DNA of 64,000 nt from Pseudomonas helleri (GTDB lineage: Bacteria > Pseudomonadota > Gammaproteobacteria > Pseudomonadales > Pseudomonadaceae): assembly GCF_009600315.1 (NCBI RefSeq), contig NZ_WIWC01000004.1, positions 62,001-126,000 of the forward strand, in the 5' to 3' direction. Shown piece after piece: positions 9,376 through 19,096 of this stretch. Under the pieces are notes generated by a model. The model made no database searches, was not told where the DNA came from, and saw only the letters and a program-made list of their open reading frames with translations. A program made the position numbers and the translations under genes. Numbering within the stretch: the first letter of the stretch is position 1; every line of letters begins with the position of its first letter.

Positions 9376-10740
9376 TTATGATTCAAGTGCAAAATGTTCA
9401 GCCCGCGCACGCTCAACCCACGTCGTCGCCTGACCAAGGTAATAAGCCGGATCGAGCAAACGATCCAGTTCGTGTGACGACAGCTGGGCGCACACTTGAG
9501 GTTCTTCGCCCAGCACCGCACGCAAGTGGCGGTGCTCGGCGACGGCCCGTTTGCAACATTGTTCCAGCACGTGATGCGCGGCTTCACGCCCTATGCGCTG
9601 AGCCAGCACACTGCTGACCGCTTCAGCCAGCACCAACCCGTGGGTCAGATCAAGGTTGCTGGCCATGCGTTCGGCATCCACTTCCAACCCTTGCGCAATC
9701 GTCAACGCTTGAGCCAGTGCCCCGGACACCAGGCAACATATCTCGGGGAGGGTTTCCCATTCGGCGTGCCACAGCCCCAGGCTGCGCTCATGCTCTTGCG
9801 GCATGGCGCTGAACAAGGTGCTCAGCAAACCCGGCACACGCGTGGCAGCACTGATCAGCACCGCCGACCCCACAGGGTTGCGCTTGTGCGGCATGGTTGA
9901 AGAACCGCCCTTGCCCGGCGCCGAGGGTTCGAAGACTTCAGCGGCTTCGGTCTGCATCAATAAACTGATGTCACGCCCAATTTTGCCGAGACCGCCCGCA
10001 ATCAGGCCCAATACCGCGCCAAACTCGACTAAACGATCACGCTGCGTGTGCCAGGGCTGATCGGGTAGTTGCAATTGAAGTTCTTCAGCCAACGCGTGCG
10101 CCACGGGCAATGCGTGATCACCCAGTGACGCCAGGGTGCCCGAAGCGCCGCCAAATTGCAGACACAGCAAGCGGGGTTTCAATTCATTCAGGCGCTGACG
10201 GTTACGGCTCACCGCCCCCAGCCAACTGCCTATTTTCATGCCCAAGGTGACAGGCGTCGCCTGTTGAAGCCAGGTTCGGCCTGCGAGCGGCGTGGTGGCA
10301 TAACGCAGGGCCAGCTCAGCCAGGACATCGCCTAGCCGATGCAGATCATGATCAATCAAGGCGAGGGCTGATCGCAGTTGCAACACCAAGCCGGTGTCCA
10401 TCACGTCCTGACTGGTCGCGCCCAGATGCACATAGCGCTCTGCTTCTGGCACGGCGATGGCTATCTGTTTACCCAAGGCTTTGACCAACGGGATCGCGGA
10501 GTTGCCCGCCGTAGCAATCGCCTGCCCCAAGGCGTCGAAGTCATACAGGCTGGCTCGGCATGCCACGTGGATCGGCATCACCGCTGACTGAGGGATCAGC
10601 CCGACCCGCGCCTGAGCACGCGCCAGTGCCGCTTCGAAATCCAGCATGGCCTGAACCCGACCATGATCACTGAACACGCCCCCCATGGCCTTGGCCGTGA
10701 AGTACGCATCGAACAGTTGGTGACTCTTGCACTCGCTCAT
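9376..10740 (-). CDS. pcaB: 3-carboxy-cis,cis-muconate cycloisomerase
   Basis: Converts beta-carboxy-cis,cis-muconate to gamma-carboxymuconolactone. The 454-aa protein belongs to the fumarase/aspartase superfamily. Its signature GKGGSSTMPHKRNPVGS lies near residues 275-291, with HLGATSQDVMDTGLV (about 104-118) as the other active-site segment. It is followed by pcaD after 13 bases and preceded by pcaT, all on the same strand. Confidence 0.95.
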   Translation of the reverse strand: MSECKSHQLFDAYFTAKAMGGVFSDHGRVQAMLDFEAALARAQARVGLIPQSAVMPIHVACRASLYDFDALGQAIATAGNSAIPLVKALGKQIAIAVPEAERYVHLGATSQDVMDTGLVLQLRSALALIDHDLHRLGDVLAELALRYATTPLAGRTWLQQATPVTLGMKIGSWLGAVSRNRQRLNELKPRLLCLQFGGASGTLASLGDHALPVAHALAEELQLQLPDQPWHTQRDRLVEFGAVLGLIAGGLGKIGRDISLLMQTEAAEVFEPSAPGKGGSSTMPHKRNPVGSAVLISAATRVPGLLSTLFSAMPQEHERSLGLWHAEWETLPEICCLVSGALAQALTIAQGLEVDAERMASNLDLTHGLVLAEAVSSVLAQRIGREAAHHVLEQCCKRAVAEHRHLRAVLGEEPQVCAQLSSHELDRLLDPAYYLGQATTWVERARAEHFALES

Positions 10741-10787
10741 AAACCCTTCCTGGAAGGCGCGCGCCCTTCAAAGACGCGCGCGGTGCT

Positions 10788-12080
10788 TCATAGGTCGTGG
10801 TGCAGGTACTTGGGTTGCTTGGGCAAGCGGAAGCTGAACAGAAAAGCGATGGCCATCATGGCCGTCACATACCAGTAAAAGGTGTTTTCCATGCCCATCG
10901 ACTTGAGCCCCAACGCCACGTATTCCGCTGATCCGCCAAAAATGGCATTGGCTACGGCGTAAGCCAGACCGACCCCCAACGCCCGCACTTGAGGCGGGAA
11001 CATTTCAGCTTTCACCAAGCCGCTGATCGAGGTGTAAAAGCTGACAATCGCCAACGCCAATGTGATCAGCACAAAGGCCAAAAACGGGCTGGAGATAGTT
11101 TTCAGTGTCAGCAGAATCGGTACGGTGCACAGTGTGCCCAGCGCGCCAAACCACAGCATCGACTGGCGGCGGCCAATCTTGTCCGCCAACATGCCGAACA
11201 CCGGCTGCATGCACATATAAAGGAACAGTGCGCCGGTCATGATGTAGCTGGCGGTTTTGGCATGCATACCGGCCGTGTTCACCAGGTACTTCTGCATATA
11301 CGTCGTAAAGGTGTAGAAAATCAGCGAACCGCCTGCGGTATAACCCAATACGGTAATAAACGCAGCTTTATGGTCGCGGAACAAGGCCCGGATACTGCCA
11401 GCGTCCTTATCCTGTCGCGTTTCAGCGCTGGTGGTTTCCTTCAGGGAACGACGCAGCATCAACGAAATCAGCGCGGCCAGCGCACCAATCACGAAAGGCA
11501 CGCGCCAGCCCCAGGCACGCAACTCGTCTTCCGACAAAAATTGCTGAAGGATCACCACCACCAATACGGCCAGCAGTTGGCCGCCGATCAGGGTGACGTA
11601 TTGGAAGGAGGCAAAGAAACCACGCTGACCTTTAAGGGCCACTTCGCTCATATAGGTCGCCGTGGTGCCGTATTCACCGCCCACCGACAACCCCTGAAAC
11701 AGCCTCGCCACCAACAGCAACGCCGGCGCCCAGGCGCCGATTGAGGCATAGGTGGGCAAAAAGGCGATAACCAGAGAACCGGCGCACATCATCAGCACCG
11801 ATATCATCATTGAGTTCTTGCGCCCGTGTTTATCGGCTACCCGGCCGAAAATCCAGCCACCGATAGGACGCATCAAAAAGCCAGCCGCGAATACCCCGGC
11901 CGTGTTCAGCAATTGAACCGTCGGGTCATCGGATGGGAAGAAAGCAGGCGCGAAGTAGATCGCGCAGAAGGCATATACGTAGAAGTCGAACCATTCGACG
12001 AGGTTGCCGGAAGACGCACCGACAATCGCAAAAATCCTTTTTCTGCGCTCCTCTCCTGTGTAGTGAGTGGCTGTTGTCAT
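10788..12080 (-). CDS. pcaT: MFS transporter of the pca cluster (PcaT, dicarboxylate/beta-ketoadipate type)
   Basis: An inner-membrane major facilitator of the metabolite:H+ symporter (KgtP/PcaT) group. It has about 12 predicted membrane segments and the signatures [14 protein letters not shown] (loop 2-3), [13 protein letters not shown] and [10 protein letters not shown] (loop 8-9). The start chosen is the ATG giving [15 protein letters not shown] (430 aa), as in relatives; an in-frame ATG 66 bases upstream adds an unrelated leader. Its place between pcaF and pcaB supports import of beta-ketoadipate or a related diacid. No PcaK-type 4-hydroxybenzoate carrier is seen in the cluster. Confidence 0.9.
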   Translation of the reverse strand: MTTATHYTGEERRKRIFAIVGASSGNLVEWFDFYVYAFCAIYFAPAFFPSDDPTVQLLNTAGVFAAGFLMRPIGGWIFGRVADKHGRKNSMMISVLMMCAGSLVIAFLPTYASIGAWAPALLLVARLFQGLSVGGEYGTTATYMSEVALKGQRGFFASFQYVTLIGGQLLAVLVVVILQQFLSEDELRAWGWRVPFVIGALAALISLMLRRSLKETTSAETRQDKDAGSIRALFRDHKAAFITVLGYTAGGSLIFYTFTTYMQKYLVNTAGMHAKTASYIMTGALFLYMCMQPVFGMLADKIGRRQSMLWFGALGTLCTVPILLTLKTISSPFLAFVLITLALAIVSFYTSISGLVKAEMFPPQVRALGVGLAYAVANAIFGGSAEYVALGLKSMGMENTFYWYVTAMMAIAFLFSFRLPKQPKYLHHDL

Positions 12081-12198
12081 GTTTTTATACTCATCAGGGT
12101 TTAGTTGCATACCGACATACCTTGCAACATCTAACGCCATAATCACAATAAGCCGAACGATTGATTGATCAATCGCCCGGCTTTGTCACATCGCGCTA

Positions 12199-13401
12199 TC
12201 AGACCCGTTCGATCGCCAACGCCAGACCTTGGCCGACGCCGACGCACATGGTCGCCAACCCCTTCTTGCCGCCGGTTTTTTCCAGCTGATGGAGTGCAGT
12301 CATCACAATCCGCGCCCCGCTCATGCCCAATGGATGGCCCAAGGCAATGGCCCCGCCATTGGGGTTAACCTGCGGCGCATCATCTGCCAGACCCAGCTCA
12401 CGCAGCACGGCAAGGCCCTGACTGGCAAAGGCTTCATTGAGCTCGATCACATCAAAGTCGCTGACGGCAACACCCAGCCGTTCGACCAGTTTGCGTACCG
12501 CTGGCACCGGGCCGATGCCCATGACCCGAGGCGCGACGCCGGCACTGGCCATGCCCAGCACACGAGCCCGAGCCGTAAGGCCGTGACGCTTCACTGCCTC
12601 GGCCGAAGCCAGAATCAAGGCCGCAGCGCCATCATTGACGCCCGAAGCGTTGCCCGCGGTGACAGTTTTATCCGGGCCGTTGACCGGTTTGAGCTTGCTG
12701 AGTGTGGCCAGTGTCGTGTCTGCACGCGGGTGCTCATCGTGTTCAACAACGGTCTCGCCTTTTTTATGGGCGATGCGCACCGGCACGATTTCTTCCGCAA
12801 AATAGCCTGCTGCCTGCGCTGCCGCAGTGCGCTGCTGGCTGCGCAGGGCAAACGCATCCTGATCGGCGCGGGAGATACCGTATTCGTCGGCCACGTTATC
12901 AGCCGTCTGAGGCATGGCATCCACGCCGTATTGGGCTTTCATCAACGGGTTGATGAAACGCCAGCCAATCGTGGTGTCTTCCAGCTTCATGTTGCGCGAG
13001 AACGCGGCATCCGCTTTGCCCATGACGAAAGGCGCACGGGACATTGACTCGACGCCGCCAGCAATCGCCAGTTCCATCTCGCCGCTGGCAATCGCCCGGA
13101 AAGCCGTGCCAATGGCATCCATGCCTGAAGCACACAAGCGGTTGAGGGTCACTCCGGGAATCGTCTCCGGCAGACCGGCCAACAAGGCGGCCATGCGCGC
13201 CACATTGCGATTGTCTTCGCCGGCCTGATTGGCGCAACCGAAGAACACCTCGTCGACCTCATCCCACTGCACGCTTGGGTTGCGCTCCATCAGCGCCTTG
13301 ATCGGCGTAGCGGCCAGATCATCGGCACGTACCGCCGCCAAACCGCCACCAAAGCGGCCAATGGGGGTGCGAATGGCGTCGCAGATAAAGACTTCACGCA
13401 T
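12199..13401 (-). CDS. pcaF: beta-ketoadipyl-CoA thiolase
   Basis: Splits beta-ketoadipyl-CoA with CoA into succinyl-CoA and acetyl-CoA, the last step of the pathway. The 400-aa thiolase shows the acyl-enzyme cysteine motif [12 protein letters not shown] (about 88-99), [24 protein letters not shown] with the active-site histidine, and the C-terminal MCVGVGQG cysteine. The ATG overlaps the pcaJ stop by one base (TGATG); a GTG one codon earlier is less likely. Confidence 0.96.
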   Translation of the reverse strand: MREVFICDAIRTPIGRFGGGLAAVRADDLAATPIKALMERNPSVQWDEVDEVFFGCANQAGEDNRNVARMAALLAGLPETIPGVTLNRLCASGMDAIGTAFRAIASGEMELAIAGGVESMSRAPFVMGKADAAFSRNMKLEDTTIGWRFINPLMKAQYGVDAMPQTADNVADEYGISRADQDAFALRSQQRTAAAQAAGYFAEEIVPVRIAHKKGETVVEHDEHPRADTTLATLSKLKPVNGPDKTVTAGNASGVNDGAAALILASAEAVKRHGLTARARVLGMASAGVAPRVMGIGPVPAVRKLVERLGVAVSDFDVIELNEAFASQGLAVLRELGLADDAPQVNPNGGAIALGHPLGMSGARIVMTALHQLEKTGGKKGLATMCVGVGQGLALAIERV

Positions 13402-14180
13402 CACGCTTCTCCTGGCGCCTGGCCGTGGGCCAAGGCGGTCCGGGCTTCCAGATCACGCAAGGCCTTGAGTTCAACTTCGGTAGGCTCAGCGGTGTGCTCT
13501 ACGTTATCGGCAAAGCGAATCGCCCAACCTGTAGCGGCAACGACCTGCTCGCGGGTCACGCCCGGGTGTAAGGCTGTCACGACAAATTCGTTGGTTTGGG
13601 CTTCCGGCTCCATGATGCACAGGTCAGTAATGATGCCCACGGGCCCGGCACCCGGCAGGCCCAGACGCTTGCGTGAATCGCCGCCCTCGCCATGCCCCAC
13701 AGAAGTTATGAAATCCAGACGCTCAACAAAGGAGCGCGCCGACTGTTTGAGGATGATCAGCACGCTTTTCGCGGAACCGGCGATCTCCGGCGCTCCACCG
13801 GCACCTGGCAGGCGCACTTTAGGCTGGTGATAATCACCGACCACCGTGGTGTTGATATTGCCAAAGCGGTCAACTTGGGCCGCGCCCAAAAAGCCTACGT
13901 CAACCCGGCCGCCTTGCAGCCAGTAGCGAAAAATTTCGCTGGTGGAGACGACGGTGTCTGCCGTTTCAGCCAGTTCCCCATCGCCAATCGATAACGGCAG
14001 CACGTTGGGTTTGGCACCAATCGGGCCGGATTCATAAATCAGCACAACATCGGGCGACGAGGTCAGGCGCGCCAGATTGGCGGCTTTGGAAGGCAGACCG
14101 ATGCCGACAAAACAGACCGAGCCGTTTTTCAGGCGACGAGCAGCAGCAACGGTCATCATTTCATTGGTGGAGTAGGTCAT
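13401..14180 (-). CDS. pcaJ: 3-oxoadipate CoA-transferase subunit B
   Basis: The beta subunit of the enzyme that activates beta-ketoadipate with CoA from succinyl-CoA. It has 259 aa. The catalytic-glutamate motif [18 protein letters not shown] is at about residues 50-67, and [16 protein letters not shown] follows. Its start overlaps the pcaI stop by one base (TAATG) and its stop overlaps the pcaF start by one base, so pcaI, pcaJ and pcaF are translationally coupled. Confidence 0.96.
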   Translation of the reverse strand: MTYSTNEMMTVAAARRLKNGSVCFVGIGLPSKAANLARLTSSPDVVLIYESGPIGAKPNVLPLSIGDGELAETADTVVSTSEIFRYWLQGGRVDVGFLGAAQVDRFGNINTTVVGDYHQPKVRLPGAGGAPEIAGSAKSVLIILKQSARSFVERLDFITSVGHGEGGDSRKRLGLPGAGPVGIITDLCIMEPEAQTNEFVVTALHPGVTREQVVAATGWAIRFADNVEHTAEPTEVELKALRDLEARTALAHGQAPGEA

Positions 14181-15037
14181 TATTTTGCCTCCGAAGCGCG
14201 TGCCAACTTGGCTTGAAATTCGCTGAAATTGGCAGTGCCACGAATAAACTCGTTAATCCACGCGGTAAAGGTTTCGCGATCACGAGCAATCGGGTCCCAC
14301 GCTTGATAAAAGCGGTTATCACGCTCGGTGTAGCCGTGGGCATAAGACGGATGGGCACCGCCAGGCACATGGCATACAGCGCTCAAGGCCCAGGTCGGTA
14401 ATACGCAGGCATTCATGGGTGCTTGCAAGTCGTCGACGATTTCTTCGACGGTCACAATGCAGCGTTTGGCCGCCAGTGCAGCTTCTTTCTGAACGCCCAA
14501 AATCCCCCACAACAGCACATTGCCTTTACGGTCAGCCTTTTGTGCATGAATGACGGTAACGTCCGGGCGCACCGATGGCACGGCCGCCAGCACTTCGCCT
14601 GTAAACGGGCACGTGACGGTTTTGATCAGCGGGTTAACTTTGGGCAAGTCTGAACCGGCATAGGCTCGCAGCACGGCGAAAGGTAAGCCCGAAGCACCCG
14701 CCACATAAGCATTGGCCAGATCGGCGTGACTGTGCTCTTCGATTTCCAATGGCTGCGGCCACTGTTTTTCGACGGCATCGCGCAACCGGTGCAATGAACC
14801 AACGCCAGGATTGCCGCCCCATGAAAAGATCAATTTGCGCGCACACCCGGCACCGATCAACTGGTCGTAAATCAGGTCAGGCGTCATGCGAACCAAGGTA
14901 AGGTCTTTCTTGCCCTGACGAATAATTTCATGACCCGCAGCAGTCGGAATCAAATGTGTAAAACCTTCGAGGGCAACGGTATCGCCATCGCGCACAAATT
15001 GTTTCACAGCGTCGTGCAGTGAAATGATGTCTGCCAT
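14180..15037 (-). CDS. pcaI: 3-oxoadipate CoA-transferase subunit A
   Basis: The alpha subunit (285 aa) of the 3-oxoadipate CoA-transferase heterodimer. It begins MADIISLHDAVKQFVRDGDTVALEGF and shows FSWGGNPGVGSLHRLRDAVE and HAQKADRKGNVLLWG, typical of the alpha subunit. It is the first gene of the pcaIJFTBDC unit and lies downstream of pcaR on the same strand. The 188-base gap to pcaR holds a palindromic operator-like site. Confidence 0.96.
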   Translation of the reverse strand: MADIISLHDAVKQFVRDGDTVALEGFTHLIPTAAGHEIIRQGKKDLTLVRMTPDLIYDQLIGAGCARKLIFSWGGNPGVGSLHRLRDAVEKQWPQPLEIEEHSHADLANAYVAGASGLPFAVLRAYAGSDLPKVNPLIKTVTCPFTGEVLAAVPSVRPDVTVIHAQKADRKGNVLLWGILGVQKEAALAAKRCIVTVEEIVDDLQAPMNACVLPTWALSAVCHVPGGAHPSYAHGYTERDNRFYQAWDPIARDRETFTAWINEFIRGTANFSEFQAKLARASEAK

Positions 15038-15140
15038 GGGGGTAGCTCCCGTTTCTTGTTGGTCACTTGCAGTTGAGAAAGGCGCGCCGGGGCGACACCG
15101 AATGCTCAGCAGGTTAAGCCGCCGTCACGGGCCAAAACAA

Positions 15141-15179
15141 TCCGATAATCGACTATGTGTTCGTTTATCGAACACATAG
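15141..15179 (-). promoter_or_regulatory. probable PcaR operator in the pcaI promoter
   Basis: A perfect 12-base inverted repeat, ACTATGTGTTCG (15151-15162) and CGAACACATAGT (15168-15179), spaced by five bases, abuts a CCGATAATCG box at 15141-15150. The repeat contains GTTCGATAA on the minus strand, the core of the PcaR site as I recall it from P. putida. It lies about 100-140 bases before the pcaI start. Confidence 0.65.
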
Positions 15180-15225
15180 TTAGTGTGCTGGCTAATCGAA
15201 TAACGTTGAATGCGTTCGCTGCACT

Positions 15226-16068
15226 TCACGTAAACAGCTGAGCACTCAATTCACGGCTGGAATTGAGCATGATGGGCAGAAAGCGCTGTTCCAGCTCCGT
15301 TCGTGTGACCCGTCCGGCATGGGTGCTAACGTTCAACGCGGCCAGCACCTGCCCGGAAGCGTCATATACCGGCACGGCAATAGAACGCAGACCTTGTTCC
15401 AGTTCTTGATCGACAATGCACCAGCCCTGCTCGCGCACCTGATGCAAGCATTCAAGGAGCGCCTGGGGCGTGTGTACAGTACGGCTGGTTTTGGCCTGAA
15501 ATTCGCCATTGGCCAGATATTCATGCAGCGTTACATCGTCCAGCGCGGCCAACAAAATGCGGCCCATCGAGGTGCAATAGGCCGGTAAACGCCCACCCAC
15601 CGAGAGGTCCACCGAGATCAAGCGTTGTGTGGTCGCCGAACGGGCGATGTACAGGATGTCGTTGCCCTCTAGGGTCGCCATATTGCACGCCTCATGCAGC
15701 TGTTCGCTCATGCGGTCAAGATAAGGCTGGGCTGAAACTGCCAGCGGTGTTGATGACAAATAGGCATGGCCTAGCGTCAACACCTTGGGCAACAAGGAAT
15801 AGGTACGGCCGTCAGTGGTGGCATAACCCAACTTGATCAGCGTGTATAAGCATCGACGCACCGCGGCACGCGGAATCTCGGTGCGATGGCTGATCTGCGC
15901 AATCGTCAAATGCCGTTTACGCTCCTGAAACGCTTGCACAACGGCCAGACCACGGGCCAACGACGCCATAAAGTCCGGATCACCCGTAAACGCCTGGATT
16001 CGCTTTGCAGGAGACGCCACGATAGGCGGAGCGATAGAGGAAGTGCACGTGCGCATTTGATCATTCAT
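15226..16068 (-). CDS. pcaR: IclR-family activator of the pca genes, PcaR
   Basis: A 280-aa IclR-type regulator that responds to beta-ketoadipate and activates the pca genes. The winged helix-turn-helix spans about residues 35-90 (RGLAVVQAFQERKRHLTIAQ, RTEIPRAAVRRCLYTLIKLG). The effector domain follows, with LSVGGRLPAYCTSMGRILLA and QELEQGLRSIAVPVYD. The gene is adjacent to and codirectional with pcaI, so read-through or separate promoters are possible. Both promoter regions carry related ATAATCG boxes. Confidence 0.95.
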   Translation of the reverse strand: MNDQMRTCTSSIAPPIVASPAKRIQAFTGDPDFMASLARGLAVVQAFQERKRHLTIAQISHRTEIPRAAVRRCLYTLIKLGYATTDGRTYSLLPKVLTLGHAYLSSTPLAVSAQPYLDRMSEQLHEACNMATLEGNDILYIARSATTQRLISVDLSVGGRLPAYCTSMGRILLAALDDVTLHEYLANGEFQAKTSRTVHTPQALLECLHQVREQGWCIVDQELEQGLRSIAVPVYDASGQVLAALNVSTHAGRVTRTELEQRFLPIMLNSSRELSAQLFT

Positions 16069-16148
16069 TCCTGAACCCCTGCTTCGACTGTTGACTGCAA
16101 TGACAGGCTTGCCTGAGCTAAAAACGTGTAGGGCGCACGCAAGGTTGG

Positions 16149-16178
16149 GCGATTATCGAACCTTCGTCCGATAATCGC
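16149..16178 (-). promoter_or_regulatory. probable PcaR autoregulatory operator upstream of pcaR
   Basis: A perfect 10-base inverted repeat, GCGATTATCG (16149-16158) and CGATAATCGC (16169-16178), with a 10-base spacer, about 80 bases before the pcaR start. On the minus strand it reads GTTCGATAATCGC, matching the PcaR recognition core as remembered from P. putida. Confidence 0.7.
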
Positions 16179-16780
16179 AATCTGCTTTCCAGCGCCCGTA
16201 ACTATGTCGCGCCCTCTGGACAGTGATCATTAACATACAGAAGAGCGGTGTAATCGAAACTCGCACACACTGTTCACGGCGGCGGTTTTAAATAGGTCGA
16301 CGGCACAGAGCAACGTTCAGGTTAATAAGCGCAGGGTTAAAACCGTTCAAAACAGACACTAATATCCGTGCCCACTTCAACGGGTCACCCTTTAATAATC
16401 GGGTGGGCACAGCGCTTAGTTTATCGAGCGATTTGTGTAAGACGCCGATCATGTGGAAGTTGACGTATGCGAAGTCATTCAGCGATAGTAGCGCCATCCC
16501 TTGAGCCTTTATGGCCAGCAGCTTGATGAGTTCAGGACTCAGGCGTACCACCCCTGATTGGATCCAATTTACTCGCATGCTTCTTGCCCAGTGCGGTGTA
16601 ACAAGCAAGTGTTCATTCTGCGCACGCTGTCATTATTAATTGATACCCCGCAATGGCCACGGTGTTTGCCACTAAAGTTGCTCGCAGGTAGTTTCAAAGG
16701 ACGCGTTTAATTAACTCATTTACCTCAGTCTCATACACGATGGTCTAATCCATCTTATCTCTACTCAATTAGGTAACACT
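16179..16780. other. intergenic region with one doubtful open frame
   Basis: About 600 bases between pcaR and a small plus-strand gene. The minus strand has one open frame at 16288-16608 (or from the ATG at 16578) that could encode about 96-106 residues, with moderately hydrophobic stretches such as LIKLLAIKAQGMALLSLNDF. I recognise no family, its start has only a weak AAGAAG before it, and there is no operon context. It could be a decayed gene. No repeats or RNA genes were seen. Confidence 0.3.
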
Positions 16781-16984
16781 GTGACGACGAAAGACGAACT
16801 GCGCGCAGAACTTGAGCGTCAGGAACAACGTTACAAGGAAGTCTACGGCGGCGAAATAACGACCTATGCCGCGCAACCTGAGCCCGAGCGCAAGCCCTGG
16901 AAAAAACGCGCCAGCCTGCTCGATCAGGCCTTCAGCCAGGAAATTCAAAAAATTGAAAAAGAGCTTAAATCCGAGGAGTCGTGA
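16781..16984 (+). CDS. small charged hypothetical protein
   Basis: A 67-aa hydrophilic protein rich in Glu and Lys. The N-terminal helix DELRAELERQEQRYKEVYGG and the C-terminal EIQKIEKELKSEE look like short amphipathic or coiled-coil helices. The start is GTG (codons V-T-T-K-D-E); no ATG is available. Coding character is good and similar proteins are common in Pseudomonas, but I know of no function. Its stop lies inside a hairpin (16967-16995), a compact termination signal. Confidence 0.7.
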   Translation: MTTKDELRAELERQEQRYKEVYGGEITTYAAQPEPERKPWKKRASLLDQAFSQEIQKIEKELKSEES

Positions 16985-16995
16985 ACCTCGGATTT
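16967..16995 (+). terminator. hairpin overlapping the stop of the small charged protein gene
   Basis: A 10-base perfect stem AAATCCGAGG / CCTCGGATTT with a 9-base loop. The stop codon lies inside it. The run of U is short (ATTTGAG), so termination may be weak. Confidence 0.5.
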
Positions 16996-17334
16996 GAGCA
17001 AACCGAGCCATGCTCACAGCCCTGCGTCATTGATTATTTGTGATCGCGGATGTGCCCGTTTGCTGCGTTGAAGCTGTAGCTAACCTCAGCCGAACGTCTG
17101 ATATGAGATATTTCATACAACAGAATCAGACTCAACCAGAAGCCTAAGCCACTGCATCACGATTGCTCATAGCCTTTGTTTTCAGGGGCTTGTAGCGCTT
17201 TCCCGGTTTACAACGGCCGTAGCGTCTTACAAGATTTTTCATTTATAGATGTTACCAACCAGCAGCTAGTGCATTGATTACCGGGGTTTTCTGGCATAAT
17301 TCCGCCCCCTTTATGTCCGTGTCAGAAAACCTTC
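16996..17334. other. intergenic region upstream of pitA
   Basis: About 340 bases without a gene. A GGCATAAT at 17293-17300 preceded by TTGATT is a plausible promoter for pitA, though the spacing of about 15 bases is short. No PHO-box-like CTGTCAT repeats were noticed. Confidence 0.4.
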
Positions 17335-18807
17335 ATGATCGATTTACTAAGCGCATTGGATGCCTGGGTTCTTGTCAGCCTCTTCTTCGCCCTAGCCTTT
17401 GTTCTCGCGTTTGAGTTCATTAATGGCTTTCATGACACCGCGAATGCGGTAGCGACCGTCATCTACACCAAAGCCATGCCGCCCCATCTGGCGGTGTTCT
17501 TCTCTGGTGTGTTCAATTTTCTCGGCGTTCTGCTGGGCGGTGTCGGCGTGGCTTATGCCATCGTTCACCTGCTGCCCGTAGAGCTTCTGGTAAATGTGAA
17601 TACCGGACACGGCCTGGCCATGGTGTTTTCACTGCTCGCTGCTGCCATTACCTGGAACCTGGGAACCTGGTATTTCGGGATTCCTGCGTCGAGCTCTCAC
17701 ACCTTGATCGGTTCGATCCTGGGTGTAGGCCTGGCCAATGCCTTGATCACAGGGATTCCTGTGAGTGAAGGCGTTAACTGGCAAAAGGCAATCGACATTG
17801 GTGCCTCGCTGGTCTTCTCGCCACTTGCCGGTTTTCTGATAGCAGCACTGCTGTTGATCGGCCTGAAATGGTGGCGCCCTGGGTCCAAGATGCACAAAAC
17901 CCCGGAACAGCGCCGCAAGATGGATGACAAAAAACATCCACCTTTCTGGAACCGTCTGGTGTTGGTGATCAGCGCCATGACCGTGAGCTTTGTTCACGGC
18001 TCCAACGATGGCCAGAAAGGCATTGGCCTGATCATGCTGGTACTGATTGGTATCGTGCCGAGTGTGTTTGTTCTGGACCTCAACAGTACGACCTATCAAA
18101 TCGAGCGGACTCGCGACGCCACCTTGCACTTGAGCCAGTTCTACCAGCGCAACAACGCCACCCTGAGCGAGTTCCTGGCACTGGGCAAAAGTGTTAAAGG
18201 CGATTTGCCAGAGCAGTTCAGCTGCAACCCGCAACAAACCGAGCCGACCATTGCTGCTTTGCTGGGTTCGTTGAAAGGCGTGGCTGACTATCACTCGATC
18301 CCCGCTGAAAAGCGCATCGAAATTCGTCGCTACCTGCTGTGCCTCGACGACACCGCCAAGAAAGTCAGCAAACTGCCGGTTCTTGATAACCGCGAGAAAG
18401 CGGACCTCGAAAAACTGCGCAAAGACCTGACCGCCACTACTGAATACGCCCCGTTCTGGGTGATTCTGGCAGTCGCGTTGGCATTGGGCTTGGGCACAAT
18501 GGTTGGCTGGAGACGCGTGGTTAAAACCATCGGCGAGAAGATCGGCAAGCAGGGCATGACCTATGCCCAAGGCATGTCGGCGCAGATCACCACAACCTTT
18601 GCGATCGGTCTGGCCAACATCTACTCGCTGCCGGTTTCCACCACGCACATTCTGTCGTCGGGTGTGGCGGGCACCATGGTCGCGAACAAAAGCGGCCTGC
18701 AAGGCGGCACCATCAAAACCATCCTGATGGCCTGGGTCCTGACCTTGCCAGCCACCATTGCACTGTCTGCAACGTTGTTCTGGCTGGCTTCCAAAGCCCT
18801 CGCCTGA
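17335..18807 (+). CDS. pitA: low-affinity inorganic phosphate transporter, PiT family
   Basis: A 490-aa inner-membrane metal-phosphate/H+ symporter. Both PiT signatures are visible: GFHDTANAVATVIYTK near residue 31 and VHGSNDGQKGIGLIM near residue 221. The N- and C-terminal membrane blocks flank a long soluble loop (about 245-360) with LYLCLDD-like and charged segments, as in E. coli PitA, whose length is also close. It stands alone, with a terminator right after it and no phoU-type gene nearby. Confidence 0.94.
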   Translation: MIDLLSALDAWVLVSLFFALAFVLAFEFINGFHDTANAVATVIYTKAMPPHLAVFFSGVFNFLGVLLGGVGVAYAIVHLLPVELLVNVNTGHGLAMVFSLLAAAITWNLGTWYFGIPASSSHTLIGSILGVGLANALITGIPVSEGVNWQKAIDIGASLVFSPLAGFLIAALLLIGLKWWRPGSKMHKTPEQRRKMDDKKHPPFWNRLVLVISAMTVSFVHGSNDGQKGIGLIMLVLIGIVPSVFVLDLNSTTYQIERTRDATLHLSQFYQRNNATLSEFLALGKSVKGDLPEQFSCNPQQTEPTIAALLGSLKGVADYHSIPAEKRIEIRRYLLCLDDTAKKVSKLPVLDNREKADLEKLRKDLTATTEYAPFWVILAVALALGLGTMVGWRRVVKTIGEKIGKQGMTYAQGMSAQITTTFAIGLANIYSLPVSTTHILSSGVAGTMVANKSGLQGGTIKTILMAWVLTLPATIALSATLFWLASKALA

Positions 18808-18825
18808 TAACTGCACTGCAATATG

Positions 18826-18858
18826 AAAAGGTACGACCGCAGGGTCGTACCTTTTTTT
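18826..18858 (+). terminator. intrinsic terminator of pitA
   Basis: Stem AAAAGGTACGACC / GGTCGTACCTTTT with a short loop and a seven-T run, beginning 19 bases after the pitA stop. Confidence 0.88.
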
Positions 18859-18868
18859 ATGCCCAAAA

Positions 18869-18977
18869 CCCTCACCCTAGCCCTCTCCCAGAGGGAGAGG
18901 GGACTAAAGGCAAAAGCAAATCCTTATACCACCACAATTGAGCCCCCTCTCCCTTTGGGAGAGGGTTGGGGTGAGGG
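18869..18977. repeat. inverted repeat of the CCCTCACCC(C)AACCCTCTCCC type
   Basis: Arms at 18869-18890 and 18957-18978 match in about 20 of 22 positions when inverted. Each arm also contains its own CCCTCTCCC...GGGAGAGGG hairpin. This is a dispersed intergenic repeat seen in many Pseudomonas and other proteobacteria. It lies between convergent pitA and ccoM. Confidence 0.8.
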
Positions 18978-19032
18978 CCAGCCACGACGCCGCTCTCATC
19001 CTGGAATGCGATCAACACAGTTTTGCGCAGGC

Positions 19033-19057
19033 AAAAAAATAGGCGACCGAAGTCGCC
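19033..19057 (-). terminator. terminator of the ccoM-like gene
   Basis: Read on the minus strand: stem GGCGAC / GTCGCC with a TTCG tetraloop, followed by A and a run of seven T. It lies 40 bases after the stop of the 36-residue gene, which supports that gene being a separate transcription unit. Confidence 0.75.
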
Positions 19058-19096
19058 CAAAATGCCTTGCGTGCTCATACCCCAAAAAAACTCGCG

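Noticed and set aside
16288..16608. 106-codon minus-strand open frame upstream of pcaR
   Set aside because: TTG or weakly served ATG start, no family recognised and no context; mentioned only within the intergenic entry.
17629..18816. 395-codon minus-strand open frame opposite pitA
   Set aside because: It is the reverse shadow of a well-supported transporter gene, with His/Gln/Arg-rich low-quality protein and no start signal.
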